Shown here piece by piece: positions 54,250-63,689 of a stretch of 64,000 nucleotides of DNA. A model generated the notes under the pieces. That model made no database searches. It was not told the origin of the DNA and saw nothing but the letters and a program-made list of their open reading frames with translations. The translations under genes were made by a program, and so were the position numbers. How positions within the stretch are numbered: the stretch's first letter is position 1; each line of letters begins with the position of its first letter. Origin of the DNA: Acidobacteriota bacterium (GTDB lineage Bacteria > Actinomycetota > Actinomycetes > Actinomycetales > Microbacteriaceae); the NCBI GenBank assembly GCA_019351995.1, contig JABBOD010000009.1:1-64000 (forward strand), in the 5' to 3' direction.

Positions 54250-54756
54250 ATGACACCGCCCAGGACCGCGAGCCGGACTCGATTGCTCGCCGTCACGCTG
54301 ACTGTCGTCGCCGCGATGGCGCTGTCGGGATGCAGCATGCTGGCCCAGCTGGGCACCGGTCGGAACGCCAGCGGGACTCCGACCGCGGTGAACAGCAAAG
54401 CCGATGTGTTCAGCCTGAAGGTGGGTGACTGCCTCAATGACGCAGCGGCAACGGGCACCGTCACCACCGCGCCGATCGTCCCGTGCAACATGCCGCACGA
54501 CTCCGAGGCGTACTTCGCCATCACGATGACGGGGACCGCTTTCCCCGGCGACCAGGCGGTGAAGGATCAGGCGAGCCAGGGATGCGCCACCGCGTTTCCG
54601 GCCTTCATCGGAATCTCCTACAACGATTCGAGCCTCAGCATTTCGTACTACTTCCCCACCGCCGAGAGTTGGGCGAACGGTGACAGGCAGATTCTCTGCA
54701 CCGTGTACGACCCGGGCGCGAAAAGCACGGGAACGCTGAAGAACGCCAAACGCTGA
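54250..54756 (+). CDS. septum-formation-family lipoprotein
   Basis: The 168-residue protein begins with a signal peptide ending in the lipobox MALSGC and continues with a Septum_form-like domain (LKVGDCLNDA, VPCNMPHDSEAYFAI, CTVYDPG) holding paired cysteines. It would be anchored at the outer face of the membrane. The function is unproven; relatives are linked to septum formation. ATG 54250 lies six bases after TAGGCT (54238-54243), which overlaps the hisN stop codon. Confidence 0.85.
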   Translation: MTPPRTASRTRLLAVTLTVVAAMALSGCSMLAQLGTGRNASGTPTAVNSKADVFSLKVGDCLNDAAATGTVTTAPIVPCNMPHDSEAYFAITMTGTAFPGDQAVKDQASQGCATAFPAFIGISYNDSSLSISYYFPTAESWANGDRQILCTVYDPGAKSTGTLKNAKR

Positions 54757-54778
54757 CCCGCCACCGCAGCGGAACCTG

Positions 54779-56215
54779 TCAGCCGACCGGGTTTGCGTGG
54801 GTCTCGAGGAACTCATAGAGCTCGCGGTCGTCGACACCCGGGAAGGTCCCGGAGGGCAGCGGCGAGAAGATGTGCGCGTGCACTTTGGCGCTGGTCCAGG
54901 CTCGGCCGACCCAGTGATCCGCCAGCTCGCTCGGCGGCCGACGGCAGCACGCGGCATCCGGGCAGCGGGAGAGCTCACGACGAGTCGTCTCGCGGCCACG
55001 GAACCACTTGGCATCGTCGAAGGGCACGCCGATGGTGATCGAGAACTCATCGTCGACCGTCGAGCCGGTCTGAGTCGACTCGAAGAAGGTCCCGCCCGGT
55101 GTGTCGGTGTACTGATAGAACTCGGTGGTGCGGTTGGTGCGCGCGAACGCTTGGCGAGCGCTCCAGTTTCTGCAGACGATCTCCCCCTCGATCGAGCCCG
55201 TCACGTCGACGGGGAGCGGCAGTCCGTCGTTTTCATACGCCTTGCCGATGCTGCCGTTGCCACCGACCCGCAAAAAGTGGGTGGTGATCCCCAGGTACGC
55301 GGTCGCGAGGTTGGTGAAGCGCAGCGCGGCGGCTTCGTGGGTGACGCCGAACGCATCCCGAAAATCTTCGACGGCGATGTTGCGGGCGTCCTTGGCCTTT
55401 GACAGGAAGTCGACGGACTGCTCGCGTGGCATGAGCGCGGAGGCGGCGAAATAGTTGATCTGCACGCGTTGCTGCAAGAAGTCGGCGTAGCTCGCGGGCG
55501 CCGTGTGCTCGAGCAATCGGTGGGCGATCGCCTGCAGGGCCATCGAGCGAAGCCCGTGGCCTCCTGGGATGGATGCGGGGGGCAGGTAGATCCGTCCGTT
55601 CGCGAAATCGGTCACCGAGCGGGCAGAGTGCGGCAGATCCGCCACGTACACCAACTCGAAGCCCAGCCGTTCGGCCATCCGGCTCACGCTTCGGTGCGTG
55701 AGGGCGCCGGTCGTGTGACCGACGGCGTTGACTTCGCGCTGGGCCAGCTCCTCGATCTCGGGCAGGTGATTGTCACGCGTGCGCATGAGGGCGCGAAGTT
55801 CGGTGTTGGCACGGCGGGCCTCTTCGGGCGTGGCGATCGCCTGCCGCGCGCGACGCTCGAGTTCGCGGTGGAGCCCGACGATGGCGCGGAGCATGTCGTC
55901 GGACACGGTCTTGCCGACCCGGAGCGACGGAAGACCGAGACCCGCGTAGAGCGGACTGGACTGGACCCTCTCGAACTCGATCTCGAGGGCGGCCCGCTCG
56001 CTGGGGGCGGTCTGGTCGAGTAGCTCGGAGACAGGCACCCCGAGCCGCTCGGCGACCGCGCTCAGCAAGGAGAGGCGCGGTTCGCGCTTGCCGTTCTCCA
56101 TCAGGGACAGTTGGCTGGCCGCCACCCCGACATCCGAACCGAGTTGGTCCAGCGTGAGGCCGGCCGCGCTGCGGAAATGCCGCATCCGTTGTCCGAGCGT
56201 CGCAAGATCGTTCAT
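54779..56215 (-). CDS. ramB: RamB-type XRE/ImmA-like transcriptional regulator
   Basis: The 478-residue protein has an HTH_3 domain ([27 protein letters not shown]), a middle segment with a degenerate zinc-peptidase-like helix (AIAHRLLEH) and a C-terminal DUF2083-type domain with a cysteine-rich [11 protein letters not shown]. The Corynebacterium relative RamB represses acetate and gluconeogenesis genes. Divergent from pckG, with a perfect dyad between; regulation of pckG and itself is likely. ATG 56215 is leaderless (TAAGCT, 56223-56228). Confidence 0.9.
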   Translation of the reverse strand: MNDLATLGQRMRHFRSAAGLTLDQLGSDVGVAASQLSLMENGKREPRLSLLSAVAERLGVPVSELLDQTAPSERAALEIEFERVQSSPLYAGLGLPSLRVGKTVSDDMLRAIVGLHRELERRARQAIATPEEARRANTELRALMRTRDNHLPEIEELAQREVNAVGHTTGALTHRSVSRMAERLGFELVYVADLPHSARSVTDFANGRIYLPPASIPGGHGLRSMALQAIAHRLLEHTAPASYADFLQQRVQINYFAASALMPREQSVDFLSKAKDARNIAVEDFRDAFGVTHEAAALRFTNLATAYLGITTHFLRVGGNGSIGKAYENDGLPLPVDVTGSIEGEIVCRNWSARQAFARTNRTTEFYQYTDTPGGTFFESTQTGSTVDDEFSITIGVPFDDAKWFRGRETTRRELSRCPDAACCRRPPSELADHWVGRAWTSAKVHAHIFSPLPSGTFPGVDDRELYEFLETHANPVG

Positions 56216-56222
56216 AAAATGC

Positions 56223-56262
56223 AGCTTACGGAAAGATTGGAGATATTTGCACCCAATATCTC
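56223..56262. promoter_or_regulatory. ramB-pckG regulatory region with perfect dyad
   Basis: GAGATATT-TGCACCC-AATATCTC (56240-56262) is an 8-bp perfect inverted repeat around a 7-bp spacer. The core ATTTGCA resembles the TTTGCA in the known RamB site. It lies at the -35 position of the ramB promoter (-10 TAAGCT 56223-56228, minus). The region is markedly AT-rich. Confidence 0.65.
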
Positions 56263-56368
56263 GGCAATGGGGCCAATAAATGGATCCATAGTTGAACTCA
56301 TCGAGATTCTTACTTCGAATCTTCCCCCATCGCGACAGCCCCTTCCGTCGCCGGAAAGGAACGGGATC

Positions 56369-58279
56369 ATGACCTTGACCGCCGAGCCGATCGTCGCCAC
56401 CTCAACATCCTCTGCCCTCGCCGGCCAGATCGACGCGACGAATGCCGAGCCGAGCCCTGGCAGCGTCATGAACTCGAACGAGATCCCCGCGAATGCGGAT
56501 CCTCGGATCGTCGCCTGGGTCGAGGAGATGGCCATCCTCACCACCCCGGATCGCGTCGTCTGGATCGATGGATCGCGCGCCGAGCAGGATGAGCTGCTGC
56601 GGGTGATGGTGTCCACCGGCACCGTGACCCAACTCAATCCCGAGCACCGTCCGTACAGCTTCCTGGCTCGCAGCAGTCCCGACGATGTCGCCAGGGTCGA
56701 GTCGCGCACCTTCATCTGCAGCGCAACGGAGTCCGACGCGGGTCCCACCAACAACTGGGCAGATCCCGCACAGATGCGCGAGACGCTGAATGGTCTTTTC
56801 GACGGCGCCATGCGGGGCCGCACGATGTACGTCGTCCCCTTCTCGATGGGGCCGCTCGGCAGTCCGCTCTCCCGCTACGGCGTGCAGGTGACCGACTCCC
56901 CCTACGTGGTCGTCAGCATGGGCATCATGACCCGGATGGGTTCCGCGGTTTATCAGCACATCACGCCGAACAGCGAATGGGTTCCCGCCGCGCACACCGT
57001 TGGTGCTCCGCTCGACCCTGGCGAGGTGGATGTGGCGTGGCCATGCAACACGACCAAGTACATCTCGCACTTCCCGGAGACCCGCGAGATCTGGTCATTC
57101 GGTTCCGCATACGGCGGCAACGCGATCCTCGCCAAGAAGGCATTCGCTCTGCGGATCGCGAGTGTCATCGCTCGCGACGAGGGCTGGCTCGCCGAGCACA
57201 TGCTGCTGCTGAAGGTGACGAACCCGCGCGGCCGCGCCTTCCACGTGGCGGCGGCCTTCCCGAGCGCCTGCGGCAAGACCAACTTCGCGATGCTGCGCCC
57301 GACCATTCCCGGGTGGAACGTCGAGACAATCGGTGACGACATCGCTTGGCTCGCTCCCGGATCCGACGGCAAGCTTCGGGCCATCAACCCCGAGGCCGGC
57401 TTCTTCGGCGTCGCCCCCGGCACGGGTGTCGCGACGAACGCCACCGCGGTGGCGACCATCTGGGGCAACACCGTCTTCACGAACGTCGCGCTCCGCGACG
57501 ACGGCGATGTCTGGTGGGAGGGTCTCACGCAGAGCCCACCCGACCACCTCGTCGACTGGACGGGCCAGGACTGGACGCCGGCATCCGGCCGTCCCGCTGC
57601 TCATCCCAACTCGCGCTTCACCGTCGCGGCCGCCCAGTGCCCGTCCATCTCGGACGACTGGGACGACCCGCGGGGCGTCGTCATCGACGCGATCATCTTC
57701 GGCGGCCGACGTGCCACCAACGTGCCTCTGGTGGCGGAGGCACGGGACTGGGAACACGGCGTCTTCTTGGGCGCCACGATCTCGTCCGAGCGCACGGCGG
57801 CCGCCGAAGGCACTGTCGGCGAACTGCGCCGCGATCCGTTCGCGATGCTGCCGTTCTGCGGCTACAACATGGCCGACCACTGGGCCCACTGGCTGAAGGT
57901 CGGCGGATCGCTGCGGGCAACCGGCGGCGTGCCGCGCATCTTCCAGGTCAACTGGTTCCGCAAGGGCGAGGACGGCCGCTACCTGTGGCCCGGGTTCGGC
58001 GACAACGGTCGCGTGCTCGCCTGGATCCTGGATCGCGTCGAGGGCAGAGCCCCCGCGGTCGCCAGCCCGCTCGGATGGCTGCCGGCACCGGGCGCGATCG
58101 ACCTCGAAGGCGCCTCGGTGAGCGAGAGCGACTGGGAACAGCTCTTCGCGATCGATCCCGCCGCGCATCTGGCGGAGGCCGATGACGCCGAGAGGTTCTT
58201 CGACAGCTTCGGCGAACGTGTTCCGGATGCCGTGCGCGGTCAGCTCGAGCAGTTGCGGTCGCGAATGACAGCGCTGTGA
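56369..58279 (+). CDS. pckG: phosphoenolpyruvate carboxykinase (GTP)
   Basis: PckG converts oxaloacetate and GTP to PEP, the entry to gluconeogenesis. The 636-residue protein has the GTP-PEPCK kinase loop [12 protein letters not shown] and the metal/guanine-binding [11 protein letters not shown] and [12 protein letters not shown] 56369 follows GGAAAGGAACGGGATC, a good site. The first 35 residues are poorly conserved-looking, and ATG in [14 protein letters not shown] is a later candidate. A frame upstream to 56111 overlaps ramB and is non-coding. Confidence 0.96.
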   Translation: MTLTAEPIVATSTSSALAGQIDATNAEPSPGSVMNSNEIPANADPRIVAWVEEMAILTTPDRVVWIDGSRAEQDELLRVMVSTGTVTQLNPEHRPYSFLARSSPDDVARVESRTFICSATESDAGPTNNWADPAQMRETLNGLFDGAMRGRTMYVVPFSMGPLGSPLSRYGVQVTDSPYVVVSMGIMTRMGSAVYQHITPNSEWVPAAHTVGAPLDPGEVDVAWPCNTTKYISHFPETREIWSFGSAYGGNAILAKKAFALRIASVIARDEGWLAEHMLLLKVTNPRGRAFHVAAAFPSACGKTNFAMLRPTIPGWNVETIGDDIAWLAPGSDGKLRAINPEAGFFGVAPGTGVATNATAVATIWGNTVFTNVALRDDGDVWWEGLTQSPPDHLVDWTGQDWTPASGRPAAHPNSRFTVAAAQCPSISDDWDDPRGVVIDAIIFGGRRATNVPLVAEARDWEHGVFLGATISSERTAAAEGTVGELRRDPFAMLPFCGYNMADHWAHWLKVGGSLRATGGVPRIFQVNWFRKGEDGRYLWPGFGDNGRVLAWILDRVEGRAPAVASPLGWLPAPGAIDLEGASVSESDWEQLFAIDPAAHLAEADDAERFFDSFGERVPDAVRGQLEQLRSRMTAL

Positions 58280-58291
58280 GGCGAGGAACCG

Positions 58292-59068
58292 CTAGGGACG
58301 AGGAGAGCGGCTGACGAGCACCCGGGGTACCGGGGACGCGGCACGGCCACGCAGCCGATCGACGAACTGCAGCGCACCCCACAGCGAGACGCGCAGCATC
58401 GCTTCGACGGCGATGTTCCCGGTCATCTTCGAGACGCCGTTGACACGTTCGATGAAGGTGATCGGAACCTCGGCCACCCGCAGACCGGCGCGCTCGGCAC
58501 GCCAGAGCATCTCGATCTGAAAGCAGTAGCCGAGGCTGTCGACCCGGCCGAGTCCGATGGCGCGCAGCGCGTCGGCACGAAAGACGCGATAGCCACCGGT
58601 GACGTCTCGCTCGTGCAGGCGCAGCACAACGCGGGCATAGAAGCTGCCGCCCACCGAGAGGAGGTGGCGTGTCCACGGCCAGTTGACGATGCTGCCGCCA
58701 CGCACCCAGCGCGATCCCACGACCATGTCATGGTCGCCAAGCGCCGACAGCAGGGTGGGGAGTTGCTCCGGCTGGTGCGAACCATCGACATCCGACTCGA
58801 CGATCACCTCGTAGCCCCGCTCGAGCGCCCAGCCGAACCCGGCCAGATACGCAGCGCCGAGCCCCTGCTTCGCGCTGCGGTGCAGCACATGCACCGCGGA
58901 ATCGGAGGCCGCCAGCCGGTCGGCGATGACACCGGTGCCATCGGGCGATCCATCGTCGACGATCAGGAGGTCGGCGTCCGGAACGCTGTCTCGCAGTCGT
59001 GCGACCACGCTCTCCAGATTCTCACGCTCGTTGTATGTCGGCAGAACGACGACGATTGACTCGATCAC
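58292..59068 (-). CDS. polyprenol-phosphate mannosyltransferase (Ppm1/DPM1-like GT2)
   Basis: The 258-residue GT2 enzyme transfers mannose from GDP-mannose to polyprenol phosphate, feeding lipid-linked envelope glycans. Motifs: VVLPTYNERENLESVV, LIVDDGSPDGTG, ESDVDGSHQPEQLP (variant of DADxSH) and VTGGYRVFRADAL. Start GTG 59068 has GAAGGGA about six bases upstream. No membrane segment is evident. It supplies donors for enzymes such as the GT87-like protein (37437-38765), an inference. Confidence 0.9.
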   Translation of the reverse strand: MIESIVVVLPTYNERENLESVVARLRDSVPDADLLIVDDGSPDGTGVIADRLAASDSAVHVLHRSAKQGLGAAYLAGFGWALERGYEVIVESDVDGSHQPEQLPTLLSALGDHDMVVGSRWVRGGSIVNWPWTRHLLSVGGSFYARVVLRLHERDVTGGYRVFRADALRAIGLGRVDSLGYCFQIEMLWRAERAGLRVAEVPITFIERVNGVSKMTGNIAVEAMLRVSLWGALQFVDRLRGRAASPVPRVLVSRSPRP

Positions 59069-59238
59069 ATGCTTCCCTTCGATCTGTCCACCATGCCGGG
59101 TGAGGCCAAGAATGAGCCCGCGCGGAGGGAGTTCGAGGTGAAAGGGCTCTCAGAATGTGGCGAACGCGAGCACTCCCATCCCGCGCTACTAGGATCGGGC
59201 GCACCGCGCGGGAAACCACCGCGCAGAACGGGTTGGGC

Positions 59239-59913
59239 ATGCGCGTACTGGTCGTCGACGACGAAGTGGAGATGGCGACACTGGTCGCCCGCGGCTTGGT
59301 TGGCGAAGGGTATGAGGTCGATATCGCGTCGGACGGCATCCGGGCGATGCTGCTGGCCGGAGAGCAGAAATACGACCTCGCCATCCTCGACGTCACGATG
59401 CCCGGCATGTCGGGCTTCGAGCTCTGCCGGCGGCTGCGTGATCACGTGCGCGGGATCGGCATCCTGCTCCTCACCGCGCGCGATGCTGTCGACGACCGAG
59501 TACGAGGTCTCGATGCCGGCGCCGACGACTACCTCACCAAGCCGTTCGCCTTCGCCGAGCTGGCCGCACGATTGCGTGCGCTGCGACGGCGCGAGACGAT
59601 TCCCACCAGTTCCATCCAGGTCGGTGAGCTGACCATCGACCTGGACAGTCAGCGCATCTCCCATGCTGACCGCGAGACCCGCCTGAGTCGCACGGAGTTC
59701 GACCTGCTTCGACTGCTCGCCTTACAGCCCGATGCGGTCGTGCCGCGTGCCGAGATCCTCGACACGGTGTGGGGGGCGACCGCCTACATCGACCCGAACA
59801 TCGTCGACCAGTACGTCAGCTATCTGCGGAAGAAGCTGGATTCCGTCGACGCCGGGGTGCGAATCGTCACGGCTCGCGGGGTCGGCTTCCGGCTGACTGC
59901 CGAACCGGTGTGA
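59239..59913 (+). CDS. OmpR-type response regulator
   Basis: The 224-residue protein has a receiver (VVDDEVEM, phospho-Asp51 in ILDVTMPG, YLTKPF) and an OmpR winged helix (LSRTEFDLLRLLALQPDAVV..VDQYVSYLRKKLD). It pairs with the next gene. ATG 59239 begins the receiver; the upstream frame is not family-like. A TAGGAT (59190-59195) may be its -10. A rare TTA leucine codon sits at 59722-59724. Confidence 0.94.
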   Translation: MRVLVVDDEVEMATLVARGLVGEGYEVDIASDGIRAMLLAGEQKYDLAILDVTMPGMSGFELCRRLRDHVRGIGILLLTARDAVDDRVRGLDAGADDYLTKPFAFAELAARLRALRRRETIPTSSIQVGELTIDLDSQRISHADRETRLSRTEFDLLRLLALQPDAVVPRAEILDTVWGATAYIDPNIVDQYVSYLRKKLDSVDAGVRIVTARGVGFRLTAEPV

Positions 59914-59923
59914 CGGTAGGACG

Positions 59924-61288
59924 ATGCGGCTGAACCGGCTCGGCATCCGGGCCAGGATCACCGGCGGAAGCCTGCTGATCGCGATCGTGATCTCCGCGAT
60001 CGCCGGGATCATCATCCAGAACCAAGTCGCTCACATCGTCTACGACGGCGAGCTCTCGGTGCTCGCGAGCATCGCGGCCCCCTACCGCCAGTTGCTGGGC
60101 ACCGAACCAACGCAGGAACCAGACGCACCCGGATCCGGGGAGGACGTCGCGGTCGTCAGCCCGACGGGCGTCGCGAAGGTCGACACCCTGCCGGCGGCCC
60201 TGCGGGAGAAGCTGCCCGAGCTGCTGAAATCCGACACGCACGCGCGGACGGTCACCACCGACGGCGTCGACTACCTGGTGCAGAACTCCTTCGTCGTCAC
60301 CCCTCAGGGTGTCTGGACGATCATCGCGGCGCGCAACGGCGACGCGCAGTTGACGGTCCTGAACTCGGTCACCTGGCTGTTGGTGGTCGCCCTGGCGATC
60401 ATCAACCTGGGGTTCGGAGCGGCATCGTGGTTCATCGGGACCGCCGCGCTCAACCCGGTGAACAGGCTCCGACGCAGTGCCGAGGAACTGGCGGCGGCCC
60501 CCGGCCATGAGCTCCTTCCGGTCGGGGCCGCCGACGACGAGATCGCCCAGCTTGCCCGGACTCTGAACGAGCTGATCCGCGAGCTGCGGGTCTCCGCTGA
60601 CCGGGAACGGCAGGTTGTCTCGGATGCCAGCCACGAGTTGAGAACGCCGCTCGCCATCCTGCAGACCAAGCTCGAGCTCGCCCAATCGCAGGCGACGACG
60701 CTCGCGCAGATGCGACGGGAAGTGAGTTCGGCGCAAGAAACCCTGCACCGGCTGTCGGCTCTTGCCACCTCGTTGCTCGAGCTGTCGCGCATCGACGCGC
60801 AGTCGGCTCGGGGGTCAGCGACCGTCGACGAGCTCGTCACCGAGCTGGCGGATGCCGCCGACCGCGGGAGGATGCGCGTCGGCGGGGGCGCGGTGGAGAT
60901 CGACTTCTCCGCCGAACTGCCTCCCGATCATCGGACAGTCGCCGTCGCCGCGCACGACTTCGGCCGGATCTGCGACAACCTCGTCAACAACGCCCTGACG
61001 GCGCGGCCCGAGGCCGGGCGCATCGAACTGTCGCTGCACGAGGTTCCGGCCGGCATCCTGCTCGCCGTCGACGACGAGGCGGGGGGGATGGAGGAGGCGT
61101 TCGTGCCACACGCCTTCGACCGATTCGCGCGCGACCCGCACCCGGTTTCCGGCACGGCGCCCCCCTCCGGGGCGGGTCTGGGGCTTCCGATCGTGTCGGG
61201 GATCGTGCAACTGGCAAGCGGCACCGTGCGGCTCGTCAACCGACCCGGTGAAGGCCTGCGCGTGGAAGTCGAGCTTCCCTTCGAGTGA
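59924..61288 (+). CDS. sensor histidine kinase (HisKA/HATPase_c)
   Basis: The 454-residue protein has TM1 (about 12-32), an extracytoplasmic sensor region of about 110 residues, TM2 (about 148-172), a HAMP-like linker, HisKA with His237 (DASHELRTPLAIL), and a HATPase domain (DNLVNNAL, GAGLGLPIV). It is 10 bp after its response regulator. The ligand is unknown, and the periplasmic sensor is a novel-looking short domain. Likely in control of the LolA/ABC block downstream or of other genes. Confidence 0.93.
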   Translation: MRLNRLGIRARITGGSLLIAIVISAIAGIIIQNQVAHIVYDGELSVLASIAAPYRQLLGTEPTQEPDAPGSGEDVAVVSPTGVAKVDTLPAALREKLPELLKSDTHARTVTTDGVDYLVQNSFVVTPQGVWTIIAARNGDAQLTVLNSVTWLLVVALAIINLGFGAASWFIGTAALNPVNRLRRSAEELAAAPGHELLPVGAADDEIAQLARTLNELIRELRVSADRERQVVSDASHELRTPLAILQTKLELAQSQATTLAQMRREVSSAQETLHRLSALATSLLELSRIDAQSARGSATVDELVTELADAADRGRMRVGGGAVEIDFSAELPPDHRTVAVAAHDFGRICDNLVNNALTARPEAGRIELSLHEVPAGILLAVDDEAGGMEEAFVPHAFDRFARDPHPVSGTAPPSGAGLGLPIVSGIVQLASGTVRLVNRPGEGLRVEVELPFE

Positions 61289-61333
61289 AACGGGGGTGTT
61301 GACCGCGCGGCCAACTTCGCGAACACTCTTCTC

Positions 61334-61546
61334 ATGGCGACCGACATCGATATCGATGAGATCTACAGGCAGGTGACCGCGAAGCTGCGGGAGACGTTCC
61401 CCCAGGTGCCATCGGACGAGGTCGAATCGGCGGTGCGTGCGGAGCTCGATGAACTCGCGAATCGTCCTGTGCGCGACTACATCCAGGTCCTGACCGAACG
61501 TGCTGCGAAGAAGCGGCTCACGGCACGTGTTCCGCAGGCCGCGTAG
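61334..61546 (+). CDS. small three-helix-bundle dimerisation protein
   Basis: The 70-residue, highly charged helical protein (IDEIYRQVTAKLRETFPQVPSDEVESAVRAELDEL) matches the three-helix-bundle dimerisation-domain family found in actinobacteria. Its role is unknown. It starts at ATG 61334, 45 bp after the kinase stop, with no strong ribosome-binding site. It may be a small regulatory or scaffold protein. Confidence 0.82.
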   Translation: MATDIDIDEIYRQVTAKLRETFPQVPSDEVESAVRAELDELANRPVRDYIQVLTERAAKKRLTARVPQAA

Positions 61547-61653
61547 CCGCGTTTCGCCGGGGATCCTGGGGTCAAATCCCCAGCAATCGCGGGGATAGTC
61601 AGCGTATTCTCGCCTCAGCGCGAATGTCCAACCCACGCGCCGAGGTGATTGCC

Positions 61654-62745
61654 GTGAACAAGACCGTCCGTTGGCTCCCCGCCATCATCGCGCCCGCGCT
61701 CGTCGTTGCCGGCGCCATCGCCATTCCGGCCGCGGCGAATGCCGCCCCCGTGCTCCCCCAGAAGACAGCCCAGCAGGTGCTCGCGCTGATCGCCGGTGCC
61801 CACAACGCGTCGTACTCCGGCACGATCACCCAGTCATCGGACCTCGGGCTCCCGCAGCTTCCGAGCGTCGGGCCAGGGTCGTCGAGCTCCGGGTCGAGCA
61901 CGACCTCGACCATCCTCGATCTGCTGACGGCAAACCACACCGCCCGTCTGTACGTGGCGGGCGCAAGCAAGGAACGGCTCCAGGTGCTCGACAGCCTCGC
62001 CGAGCGCGACGTCATCCGCAACGGGTCCACCGTGTGGACCTACGACTCCAAGATGAAGGCCGTGACCACGACCACCCTGCCGACGCACGCGCCCGCAGAC
62101 GCGTCGCCGTCGACAACAACCCTCAGCCCGGCACAGCTTGCCGACAAGGCGATTGCCGCGATCGAGCCGTCGACCACCGTGGACGTCATCACGACCGCGC
62201 GCGTCGCGGGTCGGCCGGTCTACCAGCTCGAGCTCACACCGAAGTCCGGCAACACCCTCGTGTCTCACGTCACGCTGTCCGTCGACGCCGTGACGGGTCT
62301 TCCGTTGAAGGTCGTCGTCGATGCGCGTGGCCAGCAGGCCGAAGCGTTCTCGGTCGGCTTCAGCTCGATCGACTTCTCCACCCCGGCCGCCTCGCTGTTC
62401 GATTTCACCCCGCCGAGCGGCGCGAAGGTGACGACAGTTCCGGTGCCGACGAAGTCCGAACACGCGGGTCAGCACCCGAAGACCACCGGGCAGGCGACGC
62501 CGACGGTGATCGGCACGGGCTGGGACTCCATCGTGGCGATGCCGGCATCCGCATCCGGTGCGAAGGTGCCCGGCACCTCGAGCGGGGCTTCGGCGAGCCA
62601 GGCCAAGCTGCTGGGCGAGCTGACCACGCCGGTGGCGGGCGGTCGCGCCCTGCAGACCTCTCTGCTCTCGGTGCTGCTCCTGGATGACGGGCGGGTGTTC
62701 GTCGGAGCCGTTCCGATTGCGAGCCTCGAGGCCGCCGCGAAGTGA
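61654..62745 (+). CDS. LolA/RseB-like exported protein
   Basis: The 363-residue protein has a signal peptide (about residues 1-30, ending ANA-AP) and a beta-rich LolA/RseB-like fold (ASYSGTITQSSDLG, STVWTYDSKMKAVTT, RPVYQLELTPK, ASLFDFTPPSGAKV). In gram-positives this fold probably binds lipid or an envelope ligand rather than carrying outer-membrane lipoproteins. GTG 61654 was chosen as GAGGTGATT lies upstream; ATG 61624 is an alternative. A -10 TATTCT (61605-61610) is seen. Overlaps the ABC gene by GTGA. Confidence 0.86.
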   Translation: MNKTVRWLPAIIAPALVVAGAIAIPAAANAAPVLPQKTAQQVLALIAGAHNASYSGTITQSSDLGLPQLPSVGPGSSSSGSSTTSTILDLLTANHTARLYVAGASKERLQVLDSLAERDVIRNGSTVWTYDSKMKAVTTTTLPTHAPADASPSTTTLSPAQLADKAIAAIEPSTTVDVITTARVAGRPVYQLELTPKSGNTLVSHVTLSVDAVTGLPLKVVVDARGQQAEAFSVGFSSIDFSTPAASLFDFTPPSGAKVTTVPVPTKSEHAGQHPKTTGQATPTVIGTGWDSIVAMPASASGAKVPGTSSGASASQAKLLGELTTPVAGGRALQTSLLSVLLLDDGRVFVGAVPIASLEAAAK

Positions 62746-63689
62746 GCGATGCCGCGGGCTCGAGGCTGGCGATCGAGACCAGTGGACTCGGTAAGTCCTT
62801 CGGACGGCAGCGAGCCGTCGACGACCTCGACCTGAGCGTGCCACGCGGCTCGGTGTTCGGCTTCCTGGGCCCGAACGGGTCGGGCAAGACGACGACGATC
62901 CGCATGCTGCTCGGGCTCGCCGCCGCGACGAGCGGCGAAATCCGGATGCTCGGCGAACCGATGCCGACGGCGCTGCGGTCCGTGCTGCCGCGGGTCGGCG
63001 CCCTCGTCGAAGGTCCCGCCATCTACCCGTTTCTCTCCGGGCGTGCGAACCTGCTCCGACTGGACTCGGCGGACCGCCACGCCTCCTCCCGCACCCGTCG
63101 TGCGCGGGTCGGTGCCGCCCTCGACCGCGTGGGGCTGAGCCACGCGTCCGAGAAGAGGGCGCACGCGTACTCGCTCGGCATGAAGCAGCGGCTGGGAATT
63201 GCGAACGCCTTGCTGCGACCGCGCGAACTGCTGATCCTCGACGAGCCGAGCAACGGTCTCGATCCGCAGGGCACCCGCGAGGTCAGGAACCTGATCCGCT
63301 CGCTGGCCGAGGAGGGCACGACGGTCTTCGTCTCCAGCCACCTGCTCAGCGAGATCGAACAGCTCTGTTCCCACGTTGCGGTGATGAGTGCGGGCCGACT
63401 GGTTGCGCAGGGAACGCTCGACGAGTTGCGCCGGGGCGCGACCCGACTCACCGTGACGACGCCGGATGTTGAGGACGCCCGCCGCGTGCTGACCGAACTG
63501 CGCCTCGAGATCGAGCCGGCGGCGTCCGACGGTGCGGTCGCCGCAGCGCTCACCGATGTCCTGCCGGAGACGGTCACGGCGGCCCTGGTGGCTGCCGGGG
63601 TGCGTGTGCGCGGCATCGCGGTGGCAGGCGAGACGCTGGAGGAGCGTTTTGTCGCCCTGACCGGGGAGGGCTTCGATGTCGCAGGCTGA
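62742..63689 (+). CDS. ABC transporter ATP-binding protein
   Basis: The 315-residue ATPase has Walker A GPNGSGKTTT, signature YSLGMKQRL, Walker B LLILDEPSNGLDP and the His-loop SSHLLSEIEQL. The C-terminal 90 residues have the extra domain of drug/bacitracin-type exporters (CcmA-like). GTG 62742 overlaps the LolA-like stop and its own stop overlaps the permease. It energises the permease that follows. Substrate unknown. Confidence 0.94.
   Translation: MSDAAGSRLAIETSGLGKSFGRQRAVDDLDLSVPRGSVFGFLGPNGSGKTTTIRMLLGLAAATSGEIRMLGEPMPTALRSVLPRVGALVEGPAIYPFLSGRANLLRLDSADRHASSRTRRARVGAALDRVGLSHASEKRAHAYSLGMKQRLGIANALLRPRELLILDEPSNGLDPQGTREVRNLIRSLAEEGTTVFVSSHLLSEIEQLCSHVAVMSAGRLVAQGTLDELRRGATRLTVTTPDVEDARRVLTELRLEIEPAASDGAVAAALTDVLPETVTAALVAAGVRVRGIAVAGETLEERFVALTGEGFDVAG

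Noticed and set aside
54779-56215. Toxin-antitoxin or phage-like XRE/ImmA pair
   Set aside because: It is a single 478-residue protein with the RamB layout next to pckG, and no toxin gene or phage genes lie nearby.
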